A DNA stretch of 64,000 bases, taken from contig CM041782.1 of assembly GCA_023374045.1 (NCBI GenBank), positions 189,738,925 to 189,802,924 on the forward strand, written 5' to 3'. The notes beneath the pieces are model-generated. The model worked only from the letters and a program-made list of their open reading frames with translations, searched no databases and was not told the origin of the DNA. The stretch's first letter is position 1; every line of letters begins with the position of its first letter. Shown piece by piece: positions 10,839-23,103 of this stretch. The position numbers were made by a program, and so were the translations under genes. The stretch is from Limonium bicolor. Its lineage: Eukaryota > Streptophyta > Magnoliopsida > Caryophyllales > Plumbaginaceae.

Positions 10839-13800
10839 GCCACAAAAATGGAAAGGAGGGTACCATATGCATCCTAGATATGGCACAAGCCAAGGAGTCC
10901 GGTAATGTCATCACAGGTATGACAATTACAACCGACAGTAAATTAGTGATTTATTGGGACTCGATGCTAATACGAGAGGTGATCTCAGGTACCTTTCCTT
11001 GATGGCGTTAGTGCTTCCGTATTGTTCGACTCAGGGGCTTCGCATTCTTTTATTTCCTTGGCATTTGCTAAGAAGCTGGGGGCTGCCCCCGAATAGCTTT
11101 CTGACTTTTCAGTCACCCTTCCTTCGAAGGAGAGAGTTGGTTGCACCAGACAGTACAAGGGGTTAGAGATCAGCATCATGACTGAGACCTTCCCCAACGA
11201 TCTGATAGAGTTCAAGAACTTGGGCTTCGACGTTATAGTGGGCATGGATTGGCTGCAGAAGCATAGGGGCCGCCTTCATTGTGCAGAGCATCGACTACTA
11301 CTGAAGGGGCCGCGCGGCAAGACAGTGTCATACCGCAGTGTGAGGAGAGAGCCGACTGTCAAGATCGTGTCAGCACTGTCCCTGATGAAGGACGTTAGGA
11401 AGGGCCGACAAGCCTTCCTCTGTTATGTACAGGACACGAGACAGAGCGACGTGATGGACTCAGACATTCCAGTCGTGGTAGATTTCCCCGACTTGTTTCC
11501 TGATGAGCTGCCAGGCATGCCGCCTGTGCGTGAGGTTGAGTTCGCCGTCGACTTGTTGCCAGGTACGGGCCCTATTGCTAAGGCGCCCTACCGTATGGCG
11601 CCGGCTGAGATGAGGGAGCTGAAGCTACAGCTGGAGGACCTCCTCGACAAGGGATTCATTCGACCTAGTGTTTCTCCTTGGGGTGCTCCAGTACTGTTCG
11701 TCAAGAAGAAGGACGGCAGTATGCGACTCTGCATCGACTACCGCGAGCTTAATGCGGTCACGGTCAAGAACAAGTACCCGTTGCCACGGATAGATGACTT
11801 ATTTGACCAGCTGAGAGGGGCCAGTGTGTTCTCGAAGATAGATCTCAGATCTGGCTACCATCAGATCAGGATTGCAGAGGGTGATGTGGAGAAGACAGCT
11901 TCAGGACACGGTATGGACACTACGAGTTCACCGTTATGCCATTCGGGTTATCGAATGCGCCAGCCATTTTCATGGATTTGATGAACCGTCTCTTCAGAGA
12001 GCAGCTTGATAGTTCAGTTGTGGTCTTCATCGACGATATCCTGGTCTATTCAAAGACCAGGAGGAGCATGAGTTACATTTGAGCAGGTTTTGAGTATCAT
12101 GAGAGAGAACCAGCTGTATGCCAAGCTCTCGAAGTGTGAGTTCTGGTTGGACAGCGTGTCATTCCTTGGACACATTATATCAGCGAGCGGGATATCTGTA
12201 GACCCTGCTAAGATTGAGGCAGTGAAGAGTTGGCCGAGGCCGAAGACGTTACAGACGTCCGCAGCTTTCTGGGTTTGGCCGGTTATTATCGAAGGTTCGT
12301 GAAGGACTTCTCCAAGGTGGCCAAACCGATGACGAATCTCATGAAGAAGGAGTCCCAGTTCTTATGGTCTGCCGAGTGCGAGCAGTCCTTTCAGACGCTG
12401 AAGGATCTCCTGACATCGGGCCCGTTCTTACTATCCCTGAGGGCACCGATGGGTTCGAGGTATATTGTGATGCCTCTGGAACCGGTCTAGGCTGTGTGCT
12501 TATGCAGCACGGGAAGGTAGTTGCTTACGCATCCCGACAGCTGAAGAAGCACGAGGTGAATTACCCCACACACGACCTTGAGTTAGGCGCAGTAGTCTTC
12601 GCTTTGAAGATCTGGCGGCATTATCTTTACGGTGTGACAGTCACCATCTACTCTGATCACAAGAGTTTACAGCATCTCTTCACTCAGAAGGAGCTGAACA
12701 TGCGACAGAGAAGATGGGTCGAGTTCTTGAAGGACTACGACATAGACCTGAGGTACAAGGAGGGCAAGGCGAATGTAGTAGCCGACGCCCTGAGCCGCAG
12801 AGCTCATTCATTGTTTGCACTACTAGCGGGCAGCAGTCTGGTTGATGAGATACGATCTGCACAGGAGAGTGATCAGTATATGCAGAGTATCAGGCAGAAG
12901 ATGTCAGAGGGTTGTTTTGAGAGTCAGAAGTATGACTTCGAACAGTGTGATGATGGCATGATTCGACTGAATGGCCGGTTATGTATTCCAGAGTCTTCTC
13001 CTGACCTGAAGGAGAAGATACTCCAGGAGGCTCATTGCTCGTCCTTATCCGTCCACCCCGGTTCTTCGAAGATGTACAAGGACTTGAAGGTCCATTTCTG
13101 GTGGAGCGGGATGAAGAAGGATGTAGCTGACTACGTGGCTAGATGCTTGACCTGTCAGAAGGTTAAGTTTGAGCATAGGAGACCCGGCGGTTTAGTGCAG
13201 TCTATGCCTATTCCTTGCTGGAAGTTCGAGGACATCTCGATGGATTTCATGGTCGGTCTCCCACTGACTAAGGGAGGACTGAACACGATTTGGGTCATTG
13301 TGGACCGTCTGACGAAGGTGGCGAAGTTTGTAGCTATAAAGGATACCTGGAAGGTCCCGAAGTTAGCAGACTTGTTCCAGAAGGAGGTGATCCGGCACCA
13401 TGGTGTGCCAAAGACCATTGTGTCTGACAGGGACCCTCGATTTTTGTCCAGATTCTGGGGTCAGGTTCAGGAAGCCTTAGGTACGAAGTTGAAGCTTAGT
13501 ACGGAATTCCATCCACAAACCGACAGTCAGAGTGAGAGGACCATCCAGACACTGGAGGACATGCTGAGAGCATGTGCCTTAGATTTTCAAGGGAGCTGGT
13601 TAGAGCGTCTACATCTGATAGAATTCACCTACAACAACAGCTACCACTCCTCGATACAGATGCCACCGTTCCAGGCACTTTACGGTAGACCGTGTAGGAC
13701 TCCTTTATGCTGGGATGAGGCCAGCGAGACTACGCTTCTAGGACCAGAGTACCTAGAGCAGATCAAGGAGGTTGTCCTATAGATTCGTAGGAACATGAGG

Positions 13801-14280
13801 GCAGCTCAGGACCGGCAGAAATCATATGCAGACACCAGGAGGAGGGACATTGAGTTCACTACCGATGATATGGTATTCCTTAGAGTGTCACCCATGAAGG
13901 GGATCTTTCGGTTTGGGCAGAAGGGCAAGTTGAGCCCGAAGTATGTTGGACCTTATGCGATTAGGGAGCGAGTGGGCCCGTTAGCCTACAGACTGGATTT
14001 GCCAGCAGAGCTCGAGAGGGTGCACGACGTCTTTCACGTTTCACAGTTGAAGAGGTATGTGCCCCATCCATCGCACGTTTTACAGCCAGAGACTTTAGAG
14101 TTGGACCCCGCTCTACGATATGAGGAAGTACCACTCCGCATTCTCGATACGAAGACAAGGCAGACTAGGAACAAGACCGTTAGCATGGTCAAGGTTCTCT
14201 GGTCGAACCATGAGGTGGAGGAGGCTACATGGGAGTTAGAGGACTCCATGAGAGCGAATTATCCAGCACTCTTTGAGTAG
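10839..14280 (+). pseudogene. gypsy1 pol (PR-RT-RH-INT-chromodomain), degraded
   Basis: Protease with the active site LFDSGASHSF (about 11020-11050), reverse transcriptase ([27 protein letters not shown]), RNase H ([29 protein letters not shown]), integrase with the zinc motif ending CLTCQK and a catalytic triad in SMDF, SDRDPRF and SERTIQ, then a chromodomain-like tail (VEEATWELEDSM). A predicted 72-bp intron (10917-10988, ITG|gtatga...ctcag|GTACC) interrupts the protease start; gypsy2 is continuous there. Breaks: TAG at 11094-11096, shifts near 11900, 12060, 12240 and 12430, and an in-frame TAG at 13780-13782. Confidence 0.9.
10917..10988 (+). other. gypsy1 protease intron (72 bp), absent from gypsy2
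   Basis: Donor GTCATCACAG|gtatga, acceptor gatctcag|GTACCTTTCC. In gypsy2 the matching protein sequence runs straight through (ILTGTFPVNG). Confidence 0.6.
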
Positions 14281-14314
14281 TGGCTGTGATACTTATACGG
14301 GTTCGTGGTCAAAC

Positions 14315-14333
14315 CCTTTTTAAGGGGGGTAGA
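14315..14333 (+). other. gypsy1 upstream copy of the polypurine tract
   Basis: CCTTTTTAAGGGGGGTAGA, identical over 19 bases to the PPT at the 3' LTR and exactly 400 bp before it, 35 bases after the pol stop. Confidence 0.75.
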
Positions 14334-14714
14334 CGCCACTTGGCTTGCGCATATGTTATGCATTAGGTCTTGTTTTGGTGGTGTGTTTGGTGGTATGCTG
14401 CGTCATACATGTTTGTTTGGATGATTGTATGTTTGATACATCTTATGTATGTGCCTTAGTGCCCTATTGAGTATATATAATAGTACCGTTGAGTACTTTG
14501 TTGATGGTTTGGATGTGCACCTTGTTTAGTGCTATGATACGAATGAGTTTATGCCATGAGTTTCGGCTATTTGATATGTGTATCAATTATGATACATATA
14601 GACTAGGTCTGAACCTAGTGGGAGTTACTCCCTAGCGATGGTCTGTTTGGTTACTTAGTGGAATTGGATTCCTTAGGTGAACTGTAGATGATAAGGACTT
14701 CGGGATTTATGAAG
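14334..14714 (+). other. gypsy1 3' internal untranslated region
   Basis: T/G-rich sequence with no coding content seen, between the two polypurine tracts. Confidence 0.6.
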
Positions 14715-14733
14715 CCTTTTTAAGGGGGGTAGA
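14715..14733 (+). other. gypsy1 polypurine tract
   Basis: CCTTTTTAAGGGGGGTAGA directly before the 3' LTR (TGAAATACCCC at 14735). Primes plus-strand DNA synthesis in LTR retrotransposons. Confidence 0.85.
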
Positions 14734-14734
14734 T

Positions 14735-17700
14735 TGAAATACCCCACCTTAAAACTTAATTAAATGATCTATTCTGATCTAATATGGTTAATAAACATCT
14801 AAAATACCATTGGGGAACAATCTAAATCTCAACAAGGGCAAAACATGCCTTAAGATCGGTAAGCCAAAAATGTGCTTTAAGACACCATAGAGATTGTATG
14901 ACCTCAAATAGGACCCAAAGTGGATTCCCAATATTATAATGAAGTAATGAACATTATAAAACCATTATCAAGGAAACCAAGCTCTAAAACAAGTTCTAAC
15001 ACAAAATGTGCGTTAAAATTCCTTAAAGCACATTTTTGAGAAAATTGACTTTCTGAGTGGGTTTTGAGTGGTGTTAGGCATTAGATTAGACCATGTTATA
15101 CTAATGTACTATAATGTACCACATTAGAAGGTCTAAATTCAATATTTCATAAAAGAATCAGAAATATGGCACTCGTTTGTGAATAGTAATCCAAATAGTG
15201 CATTTTAAGCAAAATTGACTAAGTATAGTCAATGGTCAATGCATGACTCATATATACCCATATGAGGTCAGAAGCATGGAGCAAGGAGGACAGCACATCA
15301 AGCTTTAATACAAATATCTAGCCAATTTGGTGAATCACCATTTACTATTCCAATTTTTACTTTTCATTCATTAAAACTCATTTTATTTCTTTCTCTTTCC
15401 TCTTGTCCCATTCCAGCCAAGCCATTAGCAATTCAAAACCCTCTAAAGCTGTGTTCTTGAGTGTTCAAGGCAAATCAATCCCATTTGCACCTAAGGTAAT
15501 GATTTAAGGCTTATTTTAGCTCTTTTTCTTCATCTCTTCATTACCTACACTTGGAGCTCATGATCTATCACTTTCCATGGCTCATTCTCAGCATTTTAAA
15601 CCTTGAGCAACAATCATTCTCGGCTGAAGCAATTTTTGGGACCAAGGTTTCCAAAATTTACATTATAAGGTAAAACATACCTTAAGCATTTCTATTCTCC
15701 ATCCGGTTTCATTCTTCTGATTTCTATGAGTTTATTCACTCATAATCTTCATATTTACATGTTTATTCAGTTGGTTAACCATTTGGAGCAAGGGTGGCCG
15801 GAAATCAAAGGAAATATCATTCTGTAAGGCATTTTGCCAAGGTAAAACCTATAACCGTAGCATCTTGTTGTTGTCTAGCCATTCCCTATGTTTATATGGT
15901 GAATTTAACACCATGTGATGTGTTTAATTCAGGCTGAAACCCTTTGGAAACTACCTTGCATTTTAAGGTGATTTTTGCCTTAAATCTCACATTAATTGTT
16001 CATTATGGTTAAGCTCATGCTTGGAGTGTAACCATATCTTATTTTGGTGTATTAAACATGTCTAAATGATGTGGTGATTTTTCCTCCAAGCTGCCGAGTT
16101 GTTATAACATAAACCAAGGTATAAACACCTTAAACTTATGATTTTATGATTTTTAAGCATATATATTATATGTGCCGAGAGTGGAGTGGTTTAAATGGGT
16201 GTTTTTAACCTAAGTGTGGAAAAAAATGACTAAGATAAATTAAGCTAGTCATTTAAGTGATTTAATTAACATAATGGTCAAATTATAACATTATGTGGAA
16301 AAAATAATTATGCTACAGCAAGGCCGAGAGCTTATAGTATAAATTGAGCTACTTTATGTGTAATTTTATGTTATAAAGCAAAGTTGTAAAAAGGCCATGT
16401 CATTAGGCCATTTTAATTTAAGTTTAAAGCTTATTTAATTTAATTTATGCTTATATAATTAAGCTTGGGGTCAAACGGTAATTACTAGTAAATATTAAAG
16501 CCGTGGGCTTAATTTAGAGGAATTTAGGGTTTTTAAATGAATTTAATAAAAATTATAACATTTTATAAAGTTTTGGGTCAAAATTGTAAAAATAGAAAAG
16601 TATAGGGTAAGATTGGTAATTACTGAGAGTTTGGGTCCAATTTGGCATTAGAAGTCAAAGTTGACTATATAGGAGACTTTGACCAAGTTTGGAGAATTTA
16701 AGAAGTTAAAATACTACCTTATAATAAGATAGTTATTAAATTGTAAAAGATTTATAAGAGATGGGGTGAAATTGTTATTTCCGAAAACTTGGGAAACTAA
16801 ATAGCATTTAGAACAGACCTTAGGTTATTAGGAATTTTTAGAAGTTTATTTGGTTAAATTTGGAGTTTATATGAATTATATAAGTATAATATATGATATT
16901 TCATGTCATTGTTACAAATGGGTGACATATGGGTAAAAACCGAGAATTATAGAAAGTATAAGGATAGGAATGTCATTTATAACCTTTTGGTATAGTTTGG
17001 TAATTTTTGGAGTTATATATAAGGTTTTATAAAGATATGTGTATAATATATAGTTTTAATGACATTAGGAAACTATATTTTATAAGTAGTGGAGATTTGG
17101 TAATTATACAAAGTTAGGTGGTAGGAATTTAATTAAAACAGACCCTAGGGTCTGTTCGGTAATTATAACCATTTAAAACTATAGGTTATAATTATATTTA
17201 GGTTTAAGGATTATAATATAAGGTATATAATATAAGTGTAACAATGAAATATAATTTAGGGTTGAATTGTAAATTGTGGAAGAATAGCGGAATATAATGA
17301 AAGCCGAGAGTATAAGGGCTGTTTGGTAATATATAACAATTTATAACTATAGGCTATAATTGTTTTAATGACATAAATGTCATAATATATGTTATATAAC
17401 TATAATATAACATTATATTAATTATGTGGTGGATTTTGTAAATACTTAAGAAAAATAGGTGCTGTTCGGTAATAAGAACATTTTTGAATAAAAATTTATA
17501 ATATGGTTTTAATGTTATAAGGGGTGTAACATTTATAATATAAGAAATATTCATTAAAAGAGAATGAATATATTATAAAGACTTACCATATAATAAATAG
17601 TCCCATAATACATATATATAAATAAATATATGTTATGGTGTGGGAAAATATAATATGGTTCAATAGCCATAGATTATCATAATTAAAAATGATATAAGAT

Positions 17701-19607
17701 AAAGAGAAAAGAATTATAAACATTAGATATGGAAATTCTAATGTTATGAGTTTACATGGAATAATAAGGATTTATATAATTCAAAGTATTTTTACATATG
17801 AATTATACTACATTAAACTTGGAAAAACAAACCTTAGGAAAATAAATACTAAGGTGGAATGTATAATATATGAATAAGAATTATACATGCAATATAGAAA
17901 CAAGCTATATAATATACAAGGGTATATTGAATTACATGCGATAACAAGTTCAAACTTTAAGTATATTAATATACAAGACGAGACTATGCATGTAATATAA
18001 CGTTTTTTTTTCCAATCCCGAGTTAAAGCCGAAAACCCGACAAACGTTGACAGTTAATGACGGGGGGATTAACCGGGAGGTGTTAGTAACGGTACGGGGT
18101 ACCGTAGAGTTATGTCGTTATACGGGATTCTAATCAGTAGCGTTATGTATTATTAGACTGTTAGAGACGACATGGGGAGCATCGGATCTAGCTGATTCAT
18201 ACTCCACAGTTATACATTCCGGGTGTACGGTATGTTGTTATGTATCTCTGATTGTCTCTGAGGGCTTCCTCAGTTCAAACTTCTGTGTAATCTGTGATAA
18301 GATTGTTTGTCTGATTGTGTGAATAAATATGCATGAACTGTATATTTTTTTTAGCTGCTTATAATTTATTGTTGTTGCGTTAACAGTACTGGTTCGTATA
18401 TATGAACCTATATATATAAAACGAACTACCGGCTATGGTGCTATCTTATATGTAATATAAGGATCGTCAGAAAAACGTTGTAGCACTAGGATAATAAGAT
18501 ATAGATATTATCCGAGACTTTAATACAGAGCATTGACCTATCTAACACCGCTCTCGTATCTAACACTGGATCCCGAGTTTACAGACTCCGGATTGGACTA
18601 ATGACCTTAGTCTGCTGTGTTAGAAAAATTGGTAATGCGATGCGATGATATAATTAATTAACATAACAAAGCCAAGAGGATGTGGCTCTTGGTGCGCGCT
18701 GTGATCACAAAAACGATACCAGGATGTCCGCGTACGAGTCCGCAAGTATCAAGAAAATTTCCCGTGAGCTAAGATGGCTCGTTGGCCGGAGACTCTACCG
18801 CTGGAGTGGCTACTGCCGTGGGTGACCCGCCATAGTATATGGGTAATTTAGAGGCACGTCGTTTTTAACGAGACGTTGTCACTAGGTATAACTGAACACT
18901 TATTACAGTTGAGACTTGTACATTGGCGAACAATATTGGTTTCTATACCAAGGACGGGAGTTGATACTTGTTTATTATTCTCGTTGTTTCGCCTTGTTTT
19001 TCATTGGTTTTACTGTGTGGTTTATATTATGTGTATTGATGGTTGTGTTATTGTATGGATATTACTGTTAATTGTTTTACAGTTTAAATATTAAAATGGT
19101 ATTGCATGTAACGAATCTCATGCTCTCGACCAATTAATTGAGGGGTTTGAGGAGGCATGACAGGGCATGTGATAACATACTCAGTAGGGGCTGATTCCAT
19201 ACCACAAACCATTTTTATTTCAAGAGACTAGCTGGAGGGTCGACGCGGGGCGCGACAGTTGTATTTACTTTTGGTTAGACTTGGTACGGATTGAGACTAC
19301 AGTTATTTTGGACTCCGGTTCTGTAAACCGAGGTGCATATTTTTGGTTAGACGCTCACGTGTACGGTTTGTATAAGACGGTTGTTGTTGTATATATTTAG
19401 TTTTACTTAAGCACTACTATCTATCTCTTGTGGTCACTGCGGGAATACGTTTCGTATGTTGATTATCATGTAACTCGTTATCACCCGTATGGGCGAGTGA
19501 TAACAGTGACACCATTAGAACGACAGTCTGTTATTTACCGCTGTGATTTATTTACTAAGTACGACATTTATATTGTGATTAGGAGCCGGATTAGTAGGGG
19601 TGTTACA
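14735..19607 (+). repeat. gypsy1 3' LTR, about 4.87 kb
   Basis: Second copy of 3309-8189, largely identical with scattered substitutions and small indels. Ends GTTACA, followed by the target duplication AAAAC. Near its end, GTTATCAC ... GTGATAAC (about 19477-19504) can pair; the 5' LTR copy has one change in this stem. Confidence 0.95.
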
Positions 19608-19612
19608 AAAAC

Positions 19613-20694
19613 CCTACTGTTTCTCTTTTCCTTCTTCCTTATTTTCTTTTTTTTCTCTGTTGTGACAATTGTTCCTTTCCTTGCCAAAGTAGTCAGCCAC
19701 ATAAGCCCTACAGTGGTCCCACCAAACTATCGAGCACCAAGTGGGCCTTCCCCTGCTTCTCCCTCATTCATGCAGTTGGAGTAGAAGGTGTTGCTGAGAT
19801 AGTCCTACAATCAAACAAGTCAATCAACAAGAGAAGTGTATGTCCCTGCTGAAAGATTGAGTGAGTCCTTCGGTTGAACAAGTCTCCGTCTTTACTGAAA
19901 GATCAAGTAAGTCCATCTGTGTGGGTTCATCATCAGTTGAGAAATTTAAGGAGCAACGTTCACTAAACCACAACGGTCATCAACCATCAGCCTCGGACCA
20001 AAATTCATGCAAAATGTGAGCAAAATTCGAAGCCTTGACTATCTGGTAATCCGAGAGAATCCGTCAATCAGTTCCAAAAATTATGGAGCAACTACATTGA
20101 CCTTACAACGGTCATTAATGTTCGGACTTGGACCAAAATTCTCTCAAACATGGAAATAATTAGAAGACTTGGCTCCAACTTCCGAAATTCAAGGAAAGAG
20201 TCATTGGTTCCTGAAATTTAGGAACTAACTCTCTCCAACGTTGAGATCCTAACAACTATGTAAGAGACCTGTCATTTTGTTTCTTATTGTAGCTTTCAAG
20301 AGAGAATTATTCAATGTATTTGTTTAGAGAAATCTTTGCCTATTTTAGAGAGAGAGAGAGAGAGAAAGAAAGTGACAGAATTACAAGTTTCAGTTTGCGC
20401 ACGTCGATAGAGTCATTCTAGGTAGGTCCTAGTCTCATTACACTTATCACTATACTGGTCAGAAATTGTATTGGGTAAGTGAGTGAGAAACTACTGAGTA
20501 AATCCTTTCTAGTTAGTGGGTAGTGTAAGTTGTTTTGTTTGACCAGGAAATAAAATAATTTATATTGTGTATCTGCTTGACTTTGACTGACTGCTTCCGC
20601 ATCCTTAGTACGATTCCATCCTCAGTTCGATTGGGTCAAACCATCTCATAGACTAACACCTTGAGTTGGTTTGAGTCAGCTGTCCGATCTTACA
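19613..20694 (+). repeat. Probable Ty1/copia 5' LTR or its 3' part
   Basis: Non-coding, with a T/C-rich start, a (GA)n run near 20349-20366, and an end at CTTACA (20694) two bases before a PBS-like sequence. The start is not defined; gypsy1 may have landed inside this LTR. No second LTR copy is visible in the window. Confidence 0.45.
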
Positions 20695-20696
20695 TG

Positions 20697-20709
20697 TGGT
20701 ATCAACGCC
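20697..20709 (+). other. Copia primer-binding-site-like sequence
   Basis: TGGTATCAACGCC, close to the initiator-Met PBS, just after the presumed LTR end and before the gag start at 20746. Confidence 0.55.
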
Positions 20710-20745
20710 TTATTTAGCTGAATTCCAATCAAGAATACATGACAC

Positions 20746-21345
20746 ATGGCCAACTCATTCAATGATTCTCGACAACGAGAAAAATCTCTGAAACTGAGGA
20801 ACATAAGACCCTTTGTTTTTCACTTCGATTGGATATGCAAGACTCTCGGTATAGTGTTTACTCCCTTCAAAAGGAGCTCAATAAAGCCACAAGTCTTTCT
20901 GAATTAAATCAAAGGAAACATGAATAGTCCTTGACTCAGATTGACTCTCTTAGAATAGATCTTACTGTTTTCACTGACAAGTGTTGTTCTTTGCAGAATG
21001 AGTTAAATAGTTCAGACTCTCAAGTTATCTCTCTACACTCTTCTATTAAACTACTTTCTCAAAAGCTGAAGGAAAAAGAGCACACACTCTCTCTTAAACC
21101 AGTCAATTTCATCAAACAGCTCATTCCCTTCGAATTGCCTGAGTGGGCCAACTCTAAGATCAAGGAAGTCACTCAGGATCGTGATGATCTTTGAAAGAAA
21201 GTAGAAAAACTTTCTGAAGAGATCGTCAATCTACGATCTGGAGTTGGATCCACTCAGTTCAAGCCTAAGGGGCATAAAGGCAAATTCGATATCCCCAAAA
21301 ACATGTCCAAATCCAACAATAAACCCAAGCGACAAAAATATGTTT
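20746..21345 (+). pseudogene. Copia gag remnant (coiled-coil part)
   Basis: Begins ATGGCCAACTCATTC; most of the capsid core is deleted. What remains is the heptad-rich segment (LQNELNSSDSQVISLHSSIK; LSQKLKEKEHTLSLK) typical of the C-terminal half of large plant copia Gag proteins, with stops at about 20925 and 21192. It breaks off at 21345 where the solo LTR is inserted and resumes at 32527 with a degenerate zinc knuckle. Confidence 0.7.
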
Positions 21346-21451
21346 TGTAACACCCCAACCGCTATTCCTACGCTTACCGTTCAATCGTCCTGTTAATCCT
21401 ATCAGTTCACAGCAGAATTGTTACTATTACTACGGCGGGTGATACAACGCC

Positions 21452-21473
21452 GCTAACCGCCCATACGGCTAGC
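21452..21473. promoter_or_regulatory. Terminal hairpin of the solo LTR
   Basis: GCTAACCG ... CGGCTAGC around CCCATA, in the same place as the G-box-centred hairpins of gypsy2, LTR2 and LTR3; one mismatch in the stem. Confidence 0.5.
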
Positions 21474-22588
21474 AAGGCTTACTCTACAATACAGTGACAG
21501 TCTGATGATCATAGTATACCGAGCTACTTAAACATTACTTACTGATTACAAAATACCATTCGCCTACTTTAATGGATTACCGAGTTTTCAAAGTATATTC
21601 ATTTACAACCTTTCAAGTTTGCCAAAAGAATGAGTTTCTACCGACTACTCATCTATACCAATTCACCTTCCTATCAATATCCAAAAAAGTGTACCCCATG
21701 GTACACCGGCTATCAAAAAGCTACCGCCGTGTACTACTTAGTACACCATTCATAATCCGTTAGTTACAATCCAAAAAGAAGACAAAAGAAACAAGCTACA
21801 TCTCTTCACAGTCTTCATCCTTCTCTTGTACCTGCGTGTAGTAAAAACATCGCCCCAAGGGGCTCAGCAAAAGCTGCGCATGAACTCCGCATATACCGCG
21901 TGCTAGCTAGGGCACGCCGACTATTTGATGTCCACTAAACATGCGATTCATTAATTCCATACATACATGCTTTACATACAACATACATGCGTATACAATA
22001 CATTATACAATTCAAGATAGCAATACAGTAGCACACACACTTACTTACCTTCACCGTGTTAGCCAAATTACGCATCCGGGTTAATCGGAATGCTTATTAC
22101 TCTTTTACTCATTACATGTTACTTACTCTTACTTTACTTACTTACTACCATTTACTTTACTTACTCATTCTTACTTACTTACTCTTACTCAAGTTAAGTC
22201 GATATGACCTCCGGCCCGGGGACTACACCGTCCCACCACCGGGATTTACTTGACTCACCAATCCGGGATGCTACCCACTTAAGGGATTTGGGCCGCGGAC
22301 CAGTTTAAGAGTCAGGAATTGGAGCCAACCTCTCGTGACTCCGCATCCTCACGCGTGGCCGAAACTATATCGGACTTCTACTCATTCCAATTTAATTACC
22401 AATTTAAGTTAGATTGGTTAGCTTGTTAGGAATCAGTTAGAAGTCCAATCACAAACATATTCGGTCACAATACGGTATATCATACATACACACACTCACT
22501 ATCATCCATACATTTCATGAATTATACAAACTGAGATTTAAGAAAAATATTCACAACATACAACACTACATATTCACGAGTATGCATA

Positions 22589-22715
22589 CACTAGTAGAAA
22601 AAGGGTCATTTTCGGCGGTTCTTTTGGGCCTTTTTCGGCGGTTTTAAACCGCCGAATATTACACCGCCGAAAAAGGCCTTTCCAAAGTTTCGGCGGTAGT
22701 AAGAACCGCCGAAAA
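22589..22715. repeat. CACTA-A left terminal and subterminal repeats
   Basis: CACTAGTAGAAAAAGGG followed by four inverted or direct TTTCGGCGGTT-type units, likely transposase binding sites as in other CACTA elements. Confidence 0.85.
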
Positions 22716-23103
22716 TGTCTATATTTTTTTTTTTGGTTTTTTTCATTTTAGTTTACAATCCCACATATGTCAACAAACCTGTAAAATATACAGATACAAC
22801 ATCCAGATATATCCAAACATCTCTCTACGTCATATTGTAGAGGATGTCAATCACTCTTTGTAAGAGAATTGTCAAAAAATCAAAATAATGATGAAATGGT
22901 CACAAATGACCAACAACACATTTCAAATGGTCACAAATGACCATATACAAACCATTTCAAATGGTCACAAATGACCATATAGATATTCAACTACCAAGAT
23001 ATTCATTGTACTCAAACCGGTCATCTTTCACAATCTAACTAGCCATAAATTTCTAAACATTAACGTTCTAAATAACAATTCGATCAAAAAAACAAAGTGA
23101 AAA

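Larger units (their letters stand above)
3309..19607 (+). mobile_element. gypsy1: complete Ty3/gypsy chromovirus (Tekay/Del-like) with AlkB domain
   Basis: Full-length LTR retrotransposon of 16,299 bp. Direct LTRs (3309-8189 and 14735-19607) start TGAAATACCCC and end GTTACA, flanked by the perfect 5-bp duplication AAAAC (3304-3308, 19608-19612). Internal order: PBS, gag with two zinc knuckles, AlkB, protease, reverse transcriptase, RNase H, integrase, chromodomain-like tail, PPT. The order PR-RT-RH-INT and the C-terminal EEATWE motif place it in chromoviruses; the paired knuckles (first C-x2-C-x3-H-x4-C) suggest the Tekay/Del lineage. The coding region has several stops and frameshifts, so this copy is probably not autonomous. 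Confidence 0.95.
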
